Shown here piece by piece: positions 55,496 through 63,269 of a DNA stretch of 64,000 nt (position 1 is the first letter of the stretch; every line of letters begins with the position of its first letter). The translations under genes and the position numbers were made by a program. This DNA comes from JAJRXC01 sp047639555 (GTDB taxonomy: Bacteria > Actinomycetota > Acidimicrobiia > Acidimicrobiales > Aldehydirespiratoraceae). The DNA lies in contig JBLIOE010000007.1 of assembly GCA_047639555.1 (NCBI GenBank), forward strand, positions 1-64,000. Direction: 5' to 3'. Below the pieces are notes generated by a model that ran no database searches, was not told the origin of the DNA, and worked only from the letters and a program-made list of their open reading frames with translations.

Positions 55496-57031
55496 CTAGT
55501 GAAGGAAGTGACGCTCGCCGGTGAACACCATGCACACGCCGCGGGCGTCGGCCGCGGCGATGGTCTTGTCATCGTTCACAGAGCCGCCGGGCTGGACGAT
55601 GATCGCGGCGCCCGCGTCGGCCGCCGCCTCGACACCATCGGGAAACGGGTAGAACGCGTCACTCGCACAAGCGCCATCCTTGGCCCGCCCGTCAGCCTTT
55701 GTCGCGGCAATCTCGCCCGACTCGACACGATTCTGTTGCCCGGCGCCAATACCCCACGCCACGCCATCCTTCGCCAGCACAATGGCGTTGGACTTCACAT
55801 GACCGCAGACCCTCCAGGCAAACGCGGCATCGGCCAACTCCTGCGAAGTGGGTTGGCGCTGGGTGACAACCTCCCACTCATCCGGTGTCGATCCGAAGTG
55901 ATGTGCCTCCTGGACGAGGTAGCCGCCACCAATCTCTCGAATCTCAACCCCACTCGGCGCCGCCGGCGGGGAGGCCGTAAGAAGACGAGTGTTCTTGCGT
56001 TTGGCGATCAGTCGTTCGACCACACCCTCCGCATATCCCGGAGCGATGACAACGTCGGCCTGTGCGGCCGCTTCCATTGCTTCGACCGTGGCGAGATCGA
56101 TCACTCGGTTCGTCGCCACGATGCCGCCGAAAGCGCTGCGGCTATCGCACTCGAAGGCCTGTTGGTAGGCCATCGCGAGACTCTCGCCGACCGCCGCACC
56201 ACAGGGGTTGGCGTGTTTGATGATCGCGACCGCAGGTTCATCGCCGAGGTCGTGGACGAGCCTCCACGCCGCGTCGGCGTCAAACAGATTCAGGTAGCTC
56301 AGCGCCACACCAGCGTGCTGGACGATGTCGTCCCACATGCTGGGCTCACCGATGGTGCGATAACGGGCGCCTTGCTGATGGGGATTTTCGCCGTAGCGCA
56401 GAACGTCGGTGCGTTCGAGGGCGAGGTGAATTGTGGGCGGAAGGGTCTCAGGTTCCGTCTCCGTCTCGTCCAGCCATCCGACGATCGCGGCGTCGTAGGC
56501 CGCCGTGTGAGCAAACGCGGCTCGCGCCAGGCCGCGACGAGTGGTGTCGGACAACCAACCATCAGACCGGAGTTCGGCCAGCACTGCGTCATACCCAGAC
56601 GGGTCGACGGCAACGCCGACATGGGCGTGGTTCTTGGCGGCCGCACGGACCATCGTCGGACCACCGATATCGATCATCTCGATACCCGGCTCATCGCGGA
56701 ACGGGTAGAGGTTCACCACCACGAGGTCGATGGTGTCGATCTCGTTCGTAACAAGATCGGCCTGATGCTCGGGATTATCACGGTCAGCCAGGATGCCGCC
56801 ATGGATCCGCGGGTGAAGCGTCACCACACGATGACCGAGCATGATCGGCGAGCCGGTGTAGTCCGCAACATCGGTGACGGGCAGACCAGCAACGGCGATC
56901 ACCTTGGCCGTGCCGCCGCTCGAAATGAGCTCCCATCCGAGCTCGACGAGTCCGGCGGCGAGGTCTGCGACCCCCGTTTTGTCGAAGACGGACAGTAGGG
57001 CGCGGCGCGGAGATTCAGCGGAAGTCGACAT
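55496..57031 (-). CDS. purH: Bifunctional AICAR transformylase / IMP cyclohydrolase
   Basis: 511 residues. The IMP cyclohydrolase (MGS-like) domain: ALLSVFDKTGVADLAAGLVE, ELISSGGTAKVI, HPRIHGGILADRDNPEH, LVVVNLYPF. The transformylase domain: LRYGENPHQQGARYR, AIIKHANPCGAAVG, ECDSRSAFGGIVATNR and AWRVCGHVKSNAIVLAK, with the C-terminal DAFYPFPDGVEAAADAGAAI. It carries out the last two steps of purine synthesis. Start at ATG 57031 is supported by alignment; a TTG one codon earlier is in frame. Confidence 0.97.
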   Translation of the reverse strand: MSTSAESPRRALLSVFDKTGVADLAAGLVELGWELISSGGTAKVIAVAGLPVTDVADYTGSPIMLGHRVVTLHPRIHGGILADRDNPEHQADLVTNEIDTIDLVVVNLYPFRDEPGIEMIDIGGPTMVRAAAKNHAHVGVAVDPSGYDAVLAELRSDGWLSDTTRRGLARAAFAHTAAYDAAIVGWLDETETEPETLPPTIHLALERTDVLRYGENPHQQGARYRTIGEPSMWDDIVQHAGVALSYLNLFDADAAWRLVHDLGDEPAVAIIKHANPCGAAVGESLAMAYQQAFECDSRSAFGGIVATNRVIDLATVEAMEAAAQADVVIAPGYAEGVVERLIAKRKNTRLLTASPPAAPSGVEIREIGGGYLVQEAHHFGSTPDEWEVVTQRQPTSQELADAAFAWRVCGHVKSNAIVLAKDGVAWGIGAGQQNRVESGEIAATKADGRAKDGACASDAFYPFPDGVEAAADAGAAIIVQPGGSVNDDKTIAAADARGVCMVFTGERHFLH

Positions 57032-57136
57032 CAAATCGCGAACCTAGCAAAGCCACGCGATGTGACCGTCCCCTGGCCCGAAGCACTGCGGCGATTAGTG
57101 TCGGATTCCTAACTACTTGTAGCCGCGGGAGGCCTC

Positions 57137-57559
57137 ATGGAAACTAAAGACATCAAACCCAGCACGATCATGCTCATCGCCGGTGGTGCCGTAATGCTGC
57201 TCAGCACATTCCTCGATTGGGTGAGCGAGGGTCCGTTTGGCGCGAACGCTTGGGATACCGACCTTTTCGGACTCCATGGCATCTTCGTCGCCATCATCGG
57301 CTTATCGATCGGCGGCGGTGTCGCCGCTATGCAGTTCGGCAACGTCTCAATGCCCGACAAGATCCTGGGCTTCGATCACGACCAACTCCATCTCGCGCTC
57401 GGACTGTCCGCATTCCTGATCGCCTTCGGGGTCCAGTTCCGCGAGGGTGCCGCGATCGGCGTACTTCTGGCCTGGGTCTCGGCTGCCGTAATCATGGCCG
57501 CCGCGATTATGGACATGAGGGCAACTGGCGCTGACACCGCCCCGCCCACCGAGTTCTAG
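57137..57559 (+). CDS. Hypothetical membrane protein
   Basis: 140 residues with four hydrophobic helices (IMLIAGGAVMLLSTFLDWV; IFVAIIGLSIGGGVAAM; LALGLSAFLIAFGVQF; IGVLLAWVSAAVIMAAAIM), an acidic start and a polar tail. Ends just before the convergent amidase-like gene. No family recognised, no catalytic motif. GGGAGG precedes the ATG at suitable spacing, supporting the start. Confidence 0.82.
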   Translation: METKDIKPSTIMLIAGGAVMLLSTFLDWVSEGPFGANAWDTDLFGLHGIFVAIIGLSIGGGVAAMQFGNVSMPDKILGFDHDQLHLALGLSAFLIAFGVQFREGAAIGVLLAWVSAAVIMAAAIMDMRATGADTAPPTEF

Positions 57560-57566
57560 CGAAGCG

Positions 57567-58559
57567 TCACTCGGCGGCTGCGGGTTCACCGCAGCCGCCG
57601 GGAGTATGTGAAGTCGGAGCAGCACGAACGGTTTCAATGGGTTCCACGAACCCGTTGCCCTCCTCGTCAGTTACGAGGAACCGCACAATCGCATCGGCAA
57701 TCGCCTGAGACTCAAGCGCACGAGCCTCCTCATTCACGAGGGGGCTCATGTCGTTTTCGGGCAGCACGGTGATCTGCAGTCGAGCGGCTGGTGTGGACTC
57801 CGCCACTTGAAGCACGACGAAGAAGTTTTGGCCCCGCTGATTCAATAAGGGCCGGACACCGGGTTCCACCGCCGCCGCGAGGCCCACACCAATCTCCGCG
57901 AGTGACACCTCTGTCTCCTGGTGCAGGAGCCCAGCAAGACGCCGACTCTCCACATCGTCGATCTGGTGGAACACGGTTGGCCGTGTCACTGTGGCGACCT
58001 CATCGCCGTACTCGTGATGTATCGACACCACAGCGCGGGCGCCGAGCGCCGGGCCGAGCGCGCCTCGCGCCGACTCCGACATTGGCTGGTCGAATTCGCG
58101 CGTCAGCGAGACCGACACCCCGTTGGCGCTCAGGAGACGAGCAACCTCCTCCGCAATCAGGCGGTTGTGTCTCGTGATCGCCAAGTCGTCGCTCGACCCC
58201 GGATCGAGCACGACATGTTTCGCGTCGATGGTTTCCGCAGTCGCCGCGGGCTCGACGGCCTCGGCCCGACAAGCGCCGATCACAAACCACACCTCACCGT
58301 CGGAGCCACTGACCGCCAGACCCGAGCCGTCCGAGGAGCGAATGGCGCCGGCCACATCGACGGCGAGAGGTGGCAGGCGATCCGCTACCGGCAGGGTGGT
58401 GATGCTGTCGGTCGAGGTCGAAGGGGTGTCAACGCTGGCGGTTGACTCCGTCACGACGGTGTCTATCACTTCTTCCGAAGCCCCCGGCAACGATGGATCG
58501 TCGCTGCACGCGCTCGCAATCAGGGTTGCCGCAACAATGGCGGCGAGAGCGATCCTCAT
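57567..58559 (-). CDS. Degenerate amidase-3 (pseudo-N-acetylmuramoyl-L-alanine amidase) lipoprotein
   Basis: 330 residues. Lipobox LIASACSDD (Cys18) and a Ser/Thr/Asp linker. The fold resembles amidase_3, but the first zinc His motif D-P-G-H-G-G reads VVLDPGSSDDLAI (Ser for His), the second ligand Glu of the E-x2-L/I-N block is lost in ITRHNRLIAEE, and the catalytic Glu block is ITVLPENDMSPL. One His survives in VVSIHHEYGDE. It is most likely not a peptidoglycan hydrolase. The ATG overlaps the stop of the active-looking amidase by 4 bases (ATGA), so they are coupled and may interact. Confidence 0.85.
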   Translation of the reverse strand: MRIALAAIVAATLIASACSDDPSLPGASEEVIDTVVTESTASVDTPSTSTDSITTLPVADRLPPLAVDVAGAIRSSDGSGLAVSGSDGEVWFVIGACRAEAVEPAATAETIDAKHVVLDPGSSDDLAITRHNRLIAEEVARLLSANGVSVSLTREFDQPMSESARGALGPALGARAVVSIHHEYGDEVATVTRPTVFHQIDDVESRRLAGLLHQETEVSLAEIGVGLAAAVEPGVRPLLNQRGQNFFVVLQVAESTPAARLQITVLPENDMSPLVNEEARALESQAIADAIVRFLVTDEEGNGFVEPIETVRAAPTSHTPGGCGEPAAAE

Positions 58560-59629
58560 CCGTGGAGATCGGGATCGTCGCAATTGTTCGTGCGGCCCGC
58601 ACCGGTCGGGGCGTATCCCCGAAAGATCGGATCGTCGATGTACCCGGTGCCGGGGTCGGGTGTCTCGAGGAAGCGCGTGGCGGCGTTGACCACCGCCCCC
58701 GCGAGTGCATCCTGCACATCGGCCCGGTTGAGAAGGGCTTCTTCCACCGGGTTCGTGATGTAGGCGAACTCAACAAGAACACTGGTGACGGCGGCGGGTC
58801 GTCGAAGCACCCCGTAGAAGTCGCCGCCCTCTCGATTCGGACGGGGCATCGTGCCCGCATCATCAAGCGCGAACCACGACGACCCGAGGAGGTCGAGCGC
58901 AGCTCGCGTCTCCTCGTAGAGCAACCCGGCCAGCCGGCGCGAATCGGCGGAGGCCAGCTGGAAGTACATCTCGGTGCCCGGAGTTGAACTCACCGCATCG
59001 GTGCCGGCGTTGTGATGGATCGAGAGAAACGCGACGGGATCGAGGGCAAGGGCGAGCTCGGCTCGCGTCACGATCGGAACGCGCACATCGGTGTCGCGAG
59101 TCAACAGCACGGAATAGCCGGCGGCTTCAAGAGCGACCTGGGCTCGTTTCGTCACCGCCAGGTTGAGGTCGGCCTCGCGGGTGCCCGCAGGCCCGACGGC
59201 GCCCGGCTCGGAGCCGCCGTGACCCGGGTCGAGCACGAAGTCGACCTGGTCGAAATACTCCCCCGCCTGAACGGTGTCGAGGCGGCCGCACGGTGTCCAC
59301 ACCAGCCAGCCGTCATCAACCGGTTGTACAACGGGCACAAGCCAGCCCGTGGGGGTTCGCAGGACGCCGGCGGTCTGACCGTTGAGCGGGACCCCGGCGT
59401 CGTCGCGCACCAAATCGGCGGGTGGCAGCGCAGGCGTCGTTGTTGTTGTCGACGTTGACGTAGCGGTGGACGCCGACGTGGTCGTAGTGGTGGACGAGCT
59501 CGTCGGGGCCACAGTGTCGACCGCGGCCGGCGAAGTCTCGGCCTCCGCCGTAATGATGTCGCTCGACCCCGTGCCACACGACACCGCAGCAAGCGCGCAG
59601 AAAACGAAAACAGCGCAGAAGGGTCGCAC
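58556..59629 (-). CDS. N-acetylmuramoyl-L-alanine amidase (amidase_3), lipoprotein
   Basis: About 357 residues from GTG 59629 (VRPFCAVFVFCALAAVSC, lipobox Cys at about 18), then a Ser/Thr linker. Zinc ligands and catalytic residues are intact: VDFVLDPGHGGSEPGAVG (His), TREADLNLAV (Glu), FLSIHHNAGTDA (His) and SVLVEFAYITNPVEEALL (catalytic Glu). It cleaves the bond between MurNAc and L-Ala of peptidoglycan on the outside of the membrane. Longer in-frame starts upstream would run into the terminator hairpin. Confidence 0.92.
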   Translation of the reverse strand: MRPFCAVFVFCALAAVSCGTGSSDIITAEAETSPAAVDTVAPTSSSTTTTTSASTATSTSTTTTTPALPPADLVRDDAGVPLNGQTAGVLRTPTGWLVPVVQPVDDGWLVWTPCGRLDTVQAGEYFDQVDFVLDPGHGGSEPGAVGPAGTREADLNLAVTKRAQVALEAAGYSVLLTRDTDVRVPIVTRAELALALDPVAFLSIHHNAGTDAVSSTPGTEMYFQLASADSRRLAGLLYEETRAALDLLGSSWFALDDAGTMPRPNREGGDFYGVLRRPAAVTSVLVEFAYITNPVEEALLNRADVQDALAGAVVNAATRFLETPDPGTGYIDDPIFRGYAPTGAGRTNNCDDPDLHG

Positions 59630-59685
59630 CCCACCACGCTTACATTCCGTGCCCCCCAAAGTGGTGACACCCCCCAGGTTCCATG

Positions 59686-59732
59686 TTCTGTGAACGGAAA
59701 CCGGCGGTATGCGCCGCTTTCCGTTCACAGAA
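59686..59732. terminator. Very long hairpin at the sucD 3' end
   Basis: TTCTGTGAACGGAAA (59686-59700) pairs perfectly with TTTCCGTTCACAGAA (59718-59732); an inner CGGCG (59702-59706) and CGCCG (59712-59716) extend the stem around a 5-nt loop. It starts 8 nt beyond the sucD stop (minus strand) and has no U-tract, resembling the I-shaped terminators described in actinobacteria. Also upstream of the amidase gene. Confidence 0.75.
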
Positions 59733-59740
59733 GTTTGGAC

Positions 59741-60625
59741 TTAGAGGTTGGCAACGATTTCGGCCATGAGTTCGCCGGCTTCGGTGGGGTTGTTGCCCAC
59801 ACGCACGCCCGCGTCTTCGAGTGCTTCCATCTTCGCGGCGGCCGTGCCCTTGCCGCCGGAGACGATGGCGCCTGCGTGGCCCATCTTCTTGCCGGGAGGC
59901 GCAGTGACGCCGGCGATGTACGACGACACCGGCTTCGTCATGTGGTTCTTGATGTACTCGGCAGCTTCTTCTTCCGCGGAGCCACCGATCTCACCAATCA
60001 TCATGACGGCCTTGGTGTCGGGGTCGGCCTCGAACGCTTCGAGGCAGTCGATGAACGATGTGCCCGGAACGGGGTCGCCACCAATACCGACACACGTGGT
60101 GACGCCGATGTCCTTCTGCTTCAGCTCGTACAGCGCCTGGTAGGTGAGCGTGCCGGAGCGGCTCACGATGCCGACCGGGCCGCCTTCCTTCGCGATGTGA
60201 CCGGCAGTGATGCCGATGTTGCACTTACCGGGGCTGATAATGCCGGGGCAGTTCGGGCCGAGCAGGCGGACGTTGGGGAAGTTGCGCTTGAGGTCGTTGT
60301 AGAAATACGCCTCGTCGTGGGCGGGGACGCCCTCGGTGATGGCGACGATGAATTCGACGCCACCCTCGGCTGCTTCCATGACCGCGCCGCGCACGCCCGG
60401 AGCAGGGATGAAGATGCAGCTCGCCGTGGCTCCCGTGGCCGCAACGGCCTCGGCAACGTTGGCGTAGACCGGGACGCCGTCGACGTCGGTGCCGGCCTTC
60501 TTCGGATGGGTACCCGCAACCACCTGGGTGCCGTACGCGGCGTTGAGGCCGCCGTAGTAGCTGCCCTGGGAGCCGGTGAGGCCCTGGTAGATGACCTTTG
60601 TGTTCTCGTCTACGAAAATGCTCAT
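59741..60625 (-). CDS. sucD: Succinyl-CoA synthetase alpha subunit
   Basis: 294 residues. CoA-binding Rossmann part: VIYQGLTGSQGSYYGGLNAA and IFIPAPGVRGAVMEAAEGG; the phosphorylated His is in PPGKKMGHAGAIVSGGKGTA. RLLGPNCPGIISPGKCNIGI and GTLTYQALYELKQKDIGVTT complete the family. With SucC it forms the TCA-cycle substrate-level phosphorylation step. It is 9 bp after sucC and is followed by the long hairpin. Confidence 0.97.
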   Translation of the reverse strand: MSIFVDENTKVIYQGLTGSQGSYYGGLNAAYGTQVVAGTHPKKAGTDVDGVPVYANVAEAVAATGATASCIFIPAPGVRGAVMEAAEGGVEFIVAITEGVPAHDEAYFYNDLKRNFPNVRLLGPNCPGIISPGKCNIGITAGHIAKEGGPVGIVSRSGTLTYQALYELKQKDIGVTTCVGIGGDPVPGTSFIDCLEAFEADPDTKAVMMIGEIGGSAEEEAAEYIKNHMTKPVSSYIAGVTAPPGKKMGHAGAIVSGGKGTAAAKMEALEDAGVRVGNNPTEAGELMAEIVANL

Positions 60626-60634
60626 GTCAGTCTC

Positions 60635-61774
60635 TCAGCTCGCCAGCTCGACGGCTTTGCGGGCCGCATCAAGCATGGTTTCTTCCATCATCAGTTTGTC
60701 GTTGAGGTGCGGCGCGAGAATCGCCCGGCCCTCGTCAGCGTTGGTGCCATCGAGACGAATCACGATTGGCGAATCGATCGAGACACGCTGCATGGCTTCG
60801 ATGATGCCGTTGGCCACTTCTTCACCGCGGGTGATACCGCCAAAGATGTTGATGAAGATCGACTTCACGGCGGGATCGTTGTTGATGACCTCGAGCGCTC
60901 CGGCCATCACGTCGGCGTTGGCGCCGCCGCCAATGTCGAGGAAGTTGGCCGGTGAGCCACCGACCTGGTTGACCACATCGACCGTGCTCATCGCGAGCCC
61001 GGCGCCGTTGGCGATCACACCAACCGAGCCGTCGAGGCCGACGTATTGGAGACCCTTGGCGTGGGCCGCTTCCTCGCGCTCATCGCGGGGCTGCGTTTCG
61101 TCGTACTGGCTGTAGTCGTCGTGGCGGTATTCGCTGTTGCCGTCGAGCGTGACCTTGGCGTCGAGCACGTGCACCTTGCCCTCGGGGGTGAGGATCAGTG
61201 GGTTGATCTCGACAAGATCGGCGTCGCCGTCGGTGTAAGCCGCGTAGAGCTGATGCATGATCGCGATGGTGCCTTCAACAGCCGCGTCGGGCAGGTTCGC
61301 TGCCGCGACCCAGGTGCGACAGGCCTCTTCGGTGAGGCCGTCGACCGGATCGATCCAGATCTTGGCGATCGCATCGGGGTTCTCCTCGGCGACGGTCTCG
61401 ATCTCGACACCGCCCTCCTTCGAGAGCATTCCGAGATGCTTCTTGGCCGAGCGGTCGAGGGTGAACGACGCGTAGTACTCCTCGGCGATATCAGAGGCCG
61501 ACTCGATCCAGAGCCGCTTCACGATGTGGCCGTTGATGTCGAGGCCGAGGATGTTGCTCGAGTGCTCGCGCACCGCATCCATGTCGGCGGCGAACTTCAC
61601 GCCGCCCGCCTTGCCGCGGCCGCCGGTATGCACCTGCGCCTTGACCATGACGGGGGTGCCGAGGCGTTCCGCTGCCGCAACTGCCTCATCAACGGTGAAT
61701 GCCGCCTCGCCGGGCGAGATCGGCATGCCGTACTGGGCAAAGAATTCCTTGCCCTGATGTTCGAAAAGATCCAC
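60635..61774 (-). CDS. sucC: Succinyl-CoA synthetase beta subunit
   Basis: 379 residues from GTG, preceded by GGAGG. ATP-grasp features: VKAQVHTGGRGKAGGVKFAA, LVEINPLILTPEGKVHVLDA, and the CoA/phosphate-binding NFLDIGGGANADVM and FINIFGGITRGEEVANGI. It binds nucleotide and succinate. The specificity for ADP or GDP cannot be told by eye. The 130-bp region upstream holds the promoter, and the next gene is divergent. Confidence 0.97.
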   Translation of the reverse strand: MDLFEHQGKEFFAQYGMPISPGEAAFTVDEAVAAAERLGTPVMVKAQVHTGGRGKAGGVKFAADMDAVREHSSNILGLDINGHIVKRLWIESASDIAEEYYASFTLDRSAKKHLGMLSKEGGVEIETVAEENPDAIAKIWIDPVDGLTEEACRTWVAAANLPDAAVEGTIAIMHQLYAAYTDGDADLVEINPLILTPEGKVHVLDAKVTLDGNSEYRHDDYSQYDETQPRDEREEAAHAKGLQYVGLDGSVGVIANGAGLAMSTVDVVNQVGGSPANFLDIGGGANADVMAGALEVINNDPAVKSIFINIFGGITRGEEVANGIIEAMQRVSIDSPIVIRLDGTNADEGRAILAPHLNDKLMMEETMLDAARKAVELAS

Positions 61775-61904
61775 CGGTTCCTCCGGAATGTCGTGTGGCT
61801 CGCAAACGCGAGAAATGCCGACACCGGCCGAGAAGGCTCAGCGGCGACACACAGGCGATACTAGGCGGGACTCACCCACCCCCACACATCCGCCAGAGGA
61901 ACCC

Positions 61905-62474
61905 ATGCCGGTCGCAAGAGGACCCCAAATCAACGCGCGTAGCGCTCTCCTGGTGGGGATGACCGGCGTCGCCATTGCCCTGCTCCTCGGCGCCATGGTG
62001 ATCTGGGTGGCCGGACGCAGCGACACCGTGCGGGTTGAGCTGGGCGACACCGAATTCGACGCCGGCTTCATCGGCCGCCAATCCGACGAGATCGATGCCC
62101 GCGGACCGATCCTCTACGCCGATGCCGGCAGCGGCGGCGACCGTGATCTCATCGTGCAGCACATTGGCGACGACCCCGAGCTCGGATGGCTGGCTTTTTC
62201 CGCCCGCCGGGTTGGCGATCCGCGCGACTGCTTCACTGAGTGGGACCAGACGAGCCAAACGTTCAGCCTTGTGTCCACCACCGATCAGGTGTGCGACAAC
62301 GTCTCGTTCACCGACCTCGGGTGCGGACTCTTTCGTTATCCGGCCGAGATCATCGACGGCAAGGTGATCGTGTTCCTCAACCAGGACTTCGACGAAGTCG
62401 CCGAAGCTCTTTCCGATGGCGATGACCGCGACCAGACATCCACAGGTCCTGACCTAAGCTGCCCGGTCGCCTAA
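61905..62474 (+). CDS. Hypothetical membrane-anchored protein
   Basis: 189 residues from ATG 61905 (AGAGGA upstream). One N-terminal helix (ALLVGMTGVAIALLLGAMVIW) is followed by an outside domain with DTEFDAGFIGRQSDEIDARG, GWLAFSARRVGDPRDCFTEW and DLGCGLFRYPAEIIDGKVIV. Cysteines in PRDCFTEW, DQVCDNVSF, DLGCGLF and a C-terminal LSCPV could form disulfides or bind metal. No family recognised. The stop overlaps the convergent exported protein gene by 4 bp. Confidence 0.78.
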   Translation: MPVARGPQINARSALLVGMTGVAIALLLGAMVIWVAGRSDTVRVELGDTEFDAGFIGRQSDEIDARGPILYADAGSGGDRDLIVQHIGDDPELGWLAFSARRVGDPRDCFTEWDQTSQTFSLVSTTDQVCDNVSFTDLGCGLFRYPAEIIDGKVIVFLNQDFDEVAEALSDGDDRDQTSTGPDLSCPVA

Positions 62475-63211
62475 CGCGCCGGCGGCGGAGCGTCGCCGTC
62501 GTCCTCGTTGGGGGCTTCACCCTGCGCCGATGAGCGGGCCTGAGCGGGTGCGAGGCCCGGTGCGGCGCCGGCGCCAGCAGGCGGACAAGCCGTCACTTCG
62601 AACCGTCCGATGTAGACACCCTCTTGGTCGTTGTAGAGACCATCTCGGGTGTCGAAGTCGAACTGGAAACGCACGGTCTGCCCGTTGAATCCGGCCGGGA
62701 TGCTGATCGTGTAATTCTCGAATCCGGTCGTGTTGCCGATCGACGAGACCGAATAGAGGGTTTGACTCGAGGCACCGAGGATCAACAAACGGAACCGGTC
62801 ATAGCCCGGGTCCTGCACCTCCACCTCGCGCCAAACACTAAACCTGACGGTGTTGGCGCCGGTGTTCGGGATCTCGAACTCGGGCGAGTAAACCCGACCG
62901 GTGTTGCGGCTGCTCCCGGTGACATCGCGGCCGCTGGTGCCCCGGCCGTAGTGCAACGAACCACCGTCTCGGCTCGCCTCGGTGTTGTGGTTCCATAATC
63001 CGTCGACGTCGCTGCCCCATGCGTTGTCGATGGTCCAACCTTTGAGTCCGCTGGTGAACTCGCACACGCTGACGCCAGAACACGACCCGGTCGCGGCGGC
63101 AACAGGGTCCATCGACAGCACGGCGGGCACGGTCCACACCGCAGCGCCGAGCGCTCGCGAGGAATTGACATGTCCCTTCTGATGTCCGCAGGTATCGGTA
63201 GTCGTCAACAT
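62471..63211 (-). CDS. Secreted protein with jelly-roll-like domain
   Basis: 246 residues from ATG 63211. The N-terminus SSRALGAAVWTVPAVLSMDP then VAAATGS looks like an actinobacterial export signal. The body has CEFTSGLKGWTIDNAWGSD, LHYGRGTSGRDVTGSSRNTG and YSPEFEIPNTGANTVRFSVW, which resemble concanavalin/MAM or carbohydrate-binding jelly-roll repeats. The tail is Ala/Pro/Asp-rich. Predicted secreted or cell-wall associated; no enzyme motif was seen. The start codon lacks a clear ribosome binding site. Confidence 0.7.
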   Translation of the reverse strand: MLTTTDTCGHQKGHVNSSRALGAAVWTVPAVLSMDPVAAATGSCSGVSVCEFTSGLKGWTIDNAWGSDVDGLWNHNTEASRDGGSLHYGRGTSGRDVTGSSRNTGRVYSPEFEIPNTGANTVRFSVWREVEVQDPGYDRFRLLILGASSQTLYSVSSIGNTTGFENYTISIPAGFNGQTVRFQFDFDTRDGLYNDQEGVYIGRFEVTACPPAGAGAAPGLAPAQARSSAQGEAPNEDDGDAPPPAR

Positions 63212-63269
63212 TTCTAGGCAGAAAGAACCAGATGGGCCCAAAGAACCCGGATTCAGGACGGACCGCTGC

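Noticed and set aside
55499..56998. 499-codon plus-strand frame
   Set aside because: Antisense shadow of purH.
59690..60955. 421-codon plus-strand frame
   Set aside because: Antisense shadow of sucD and the end of sucC; its start similarity to the amidase leader is caused by the inverted repeat at 59686-59732.
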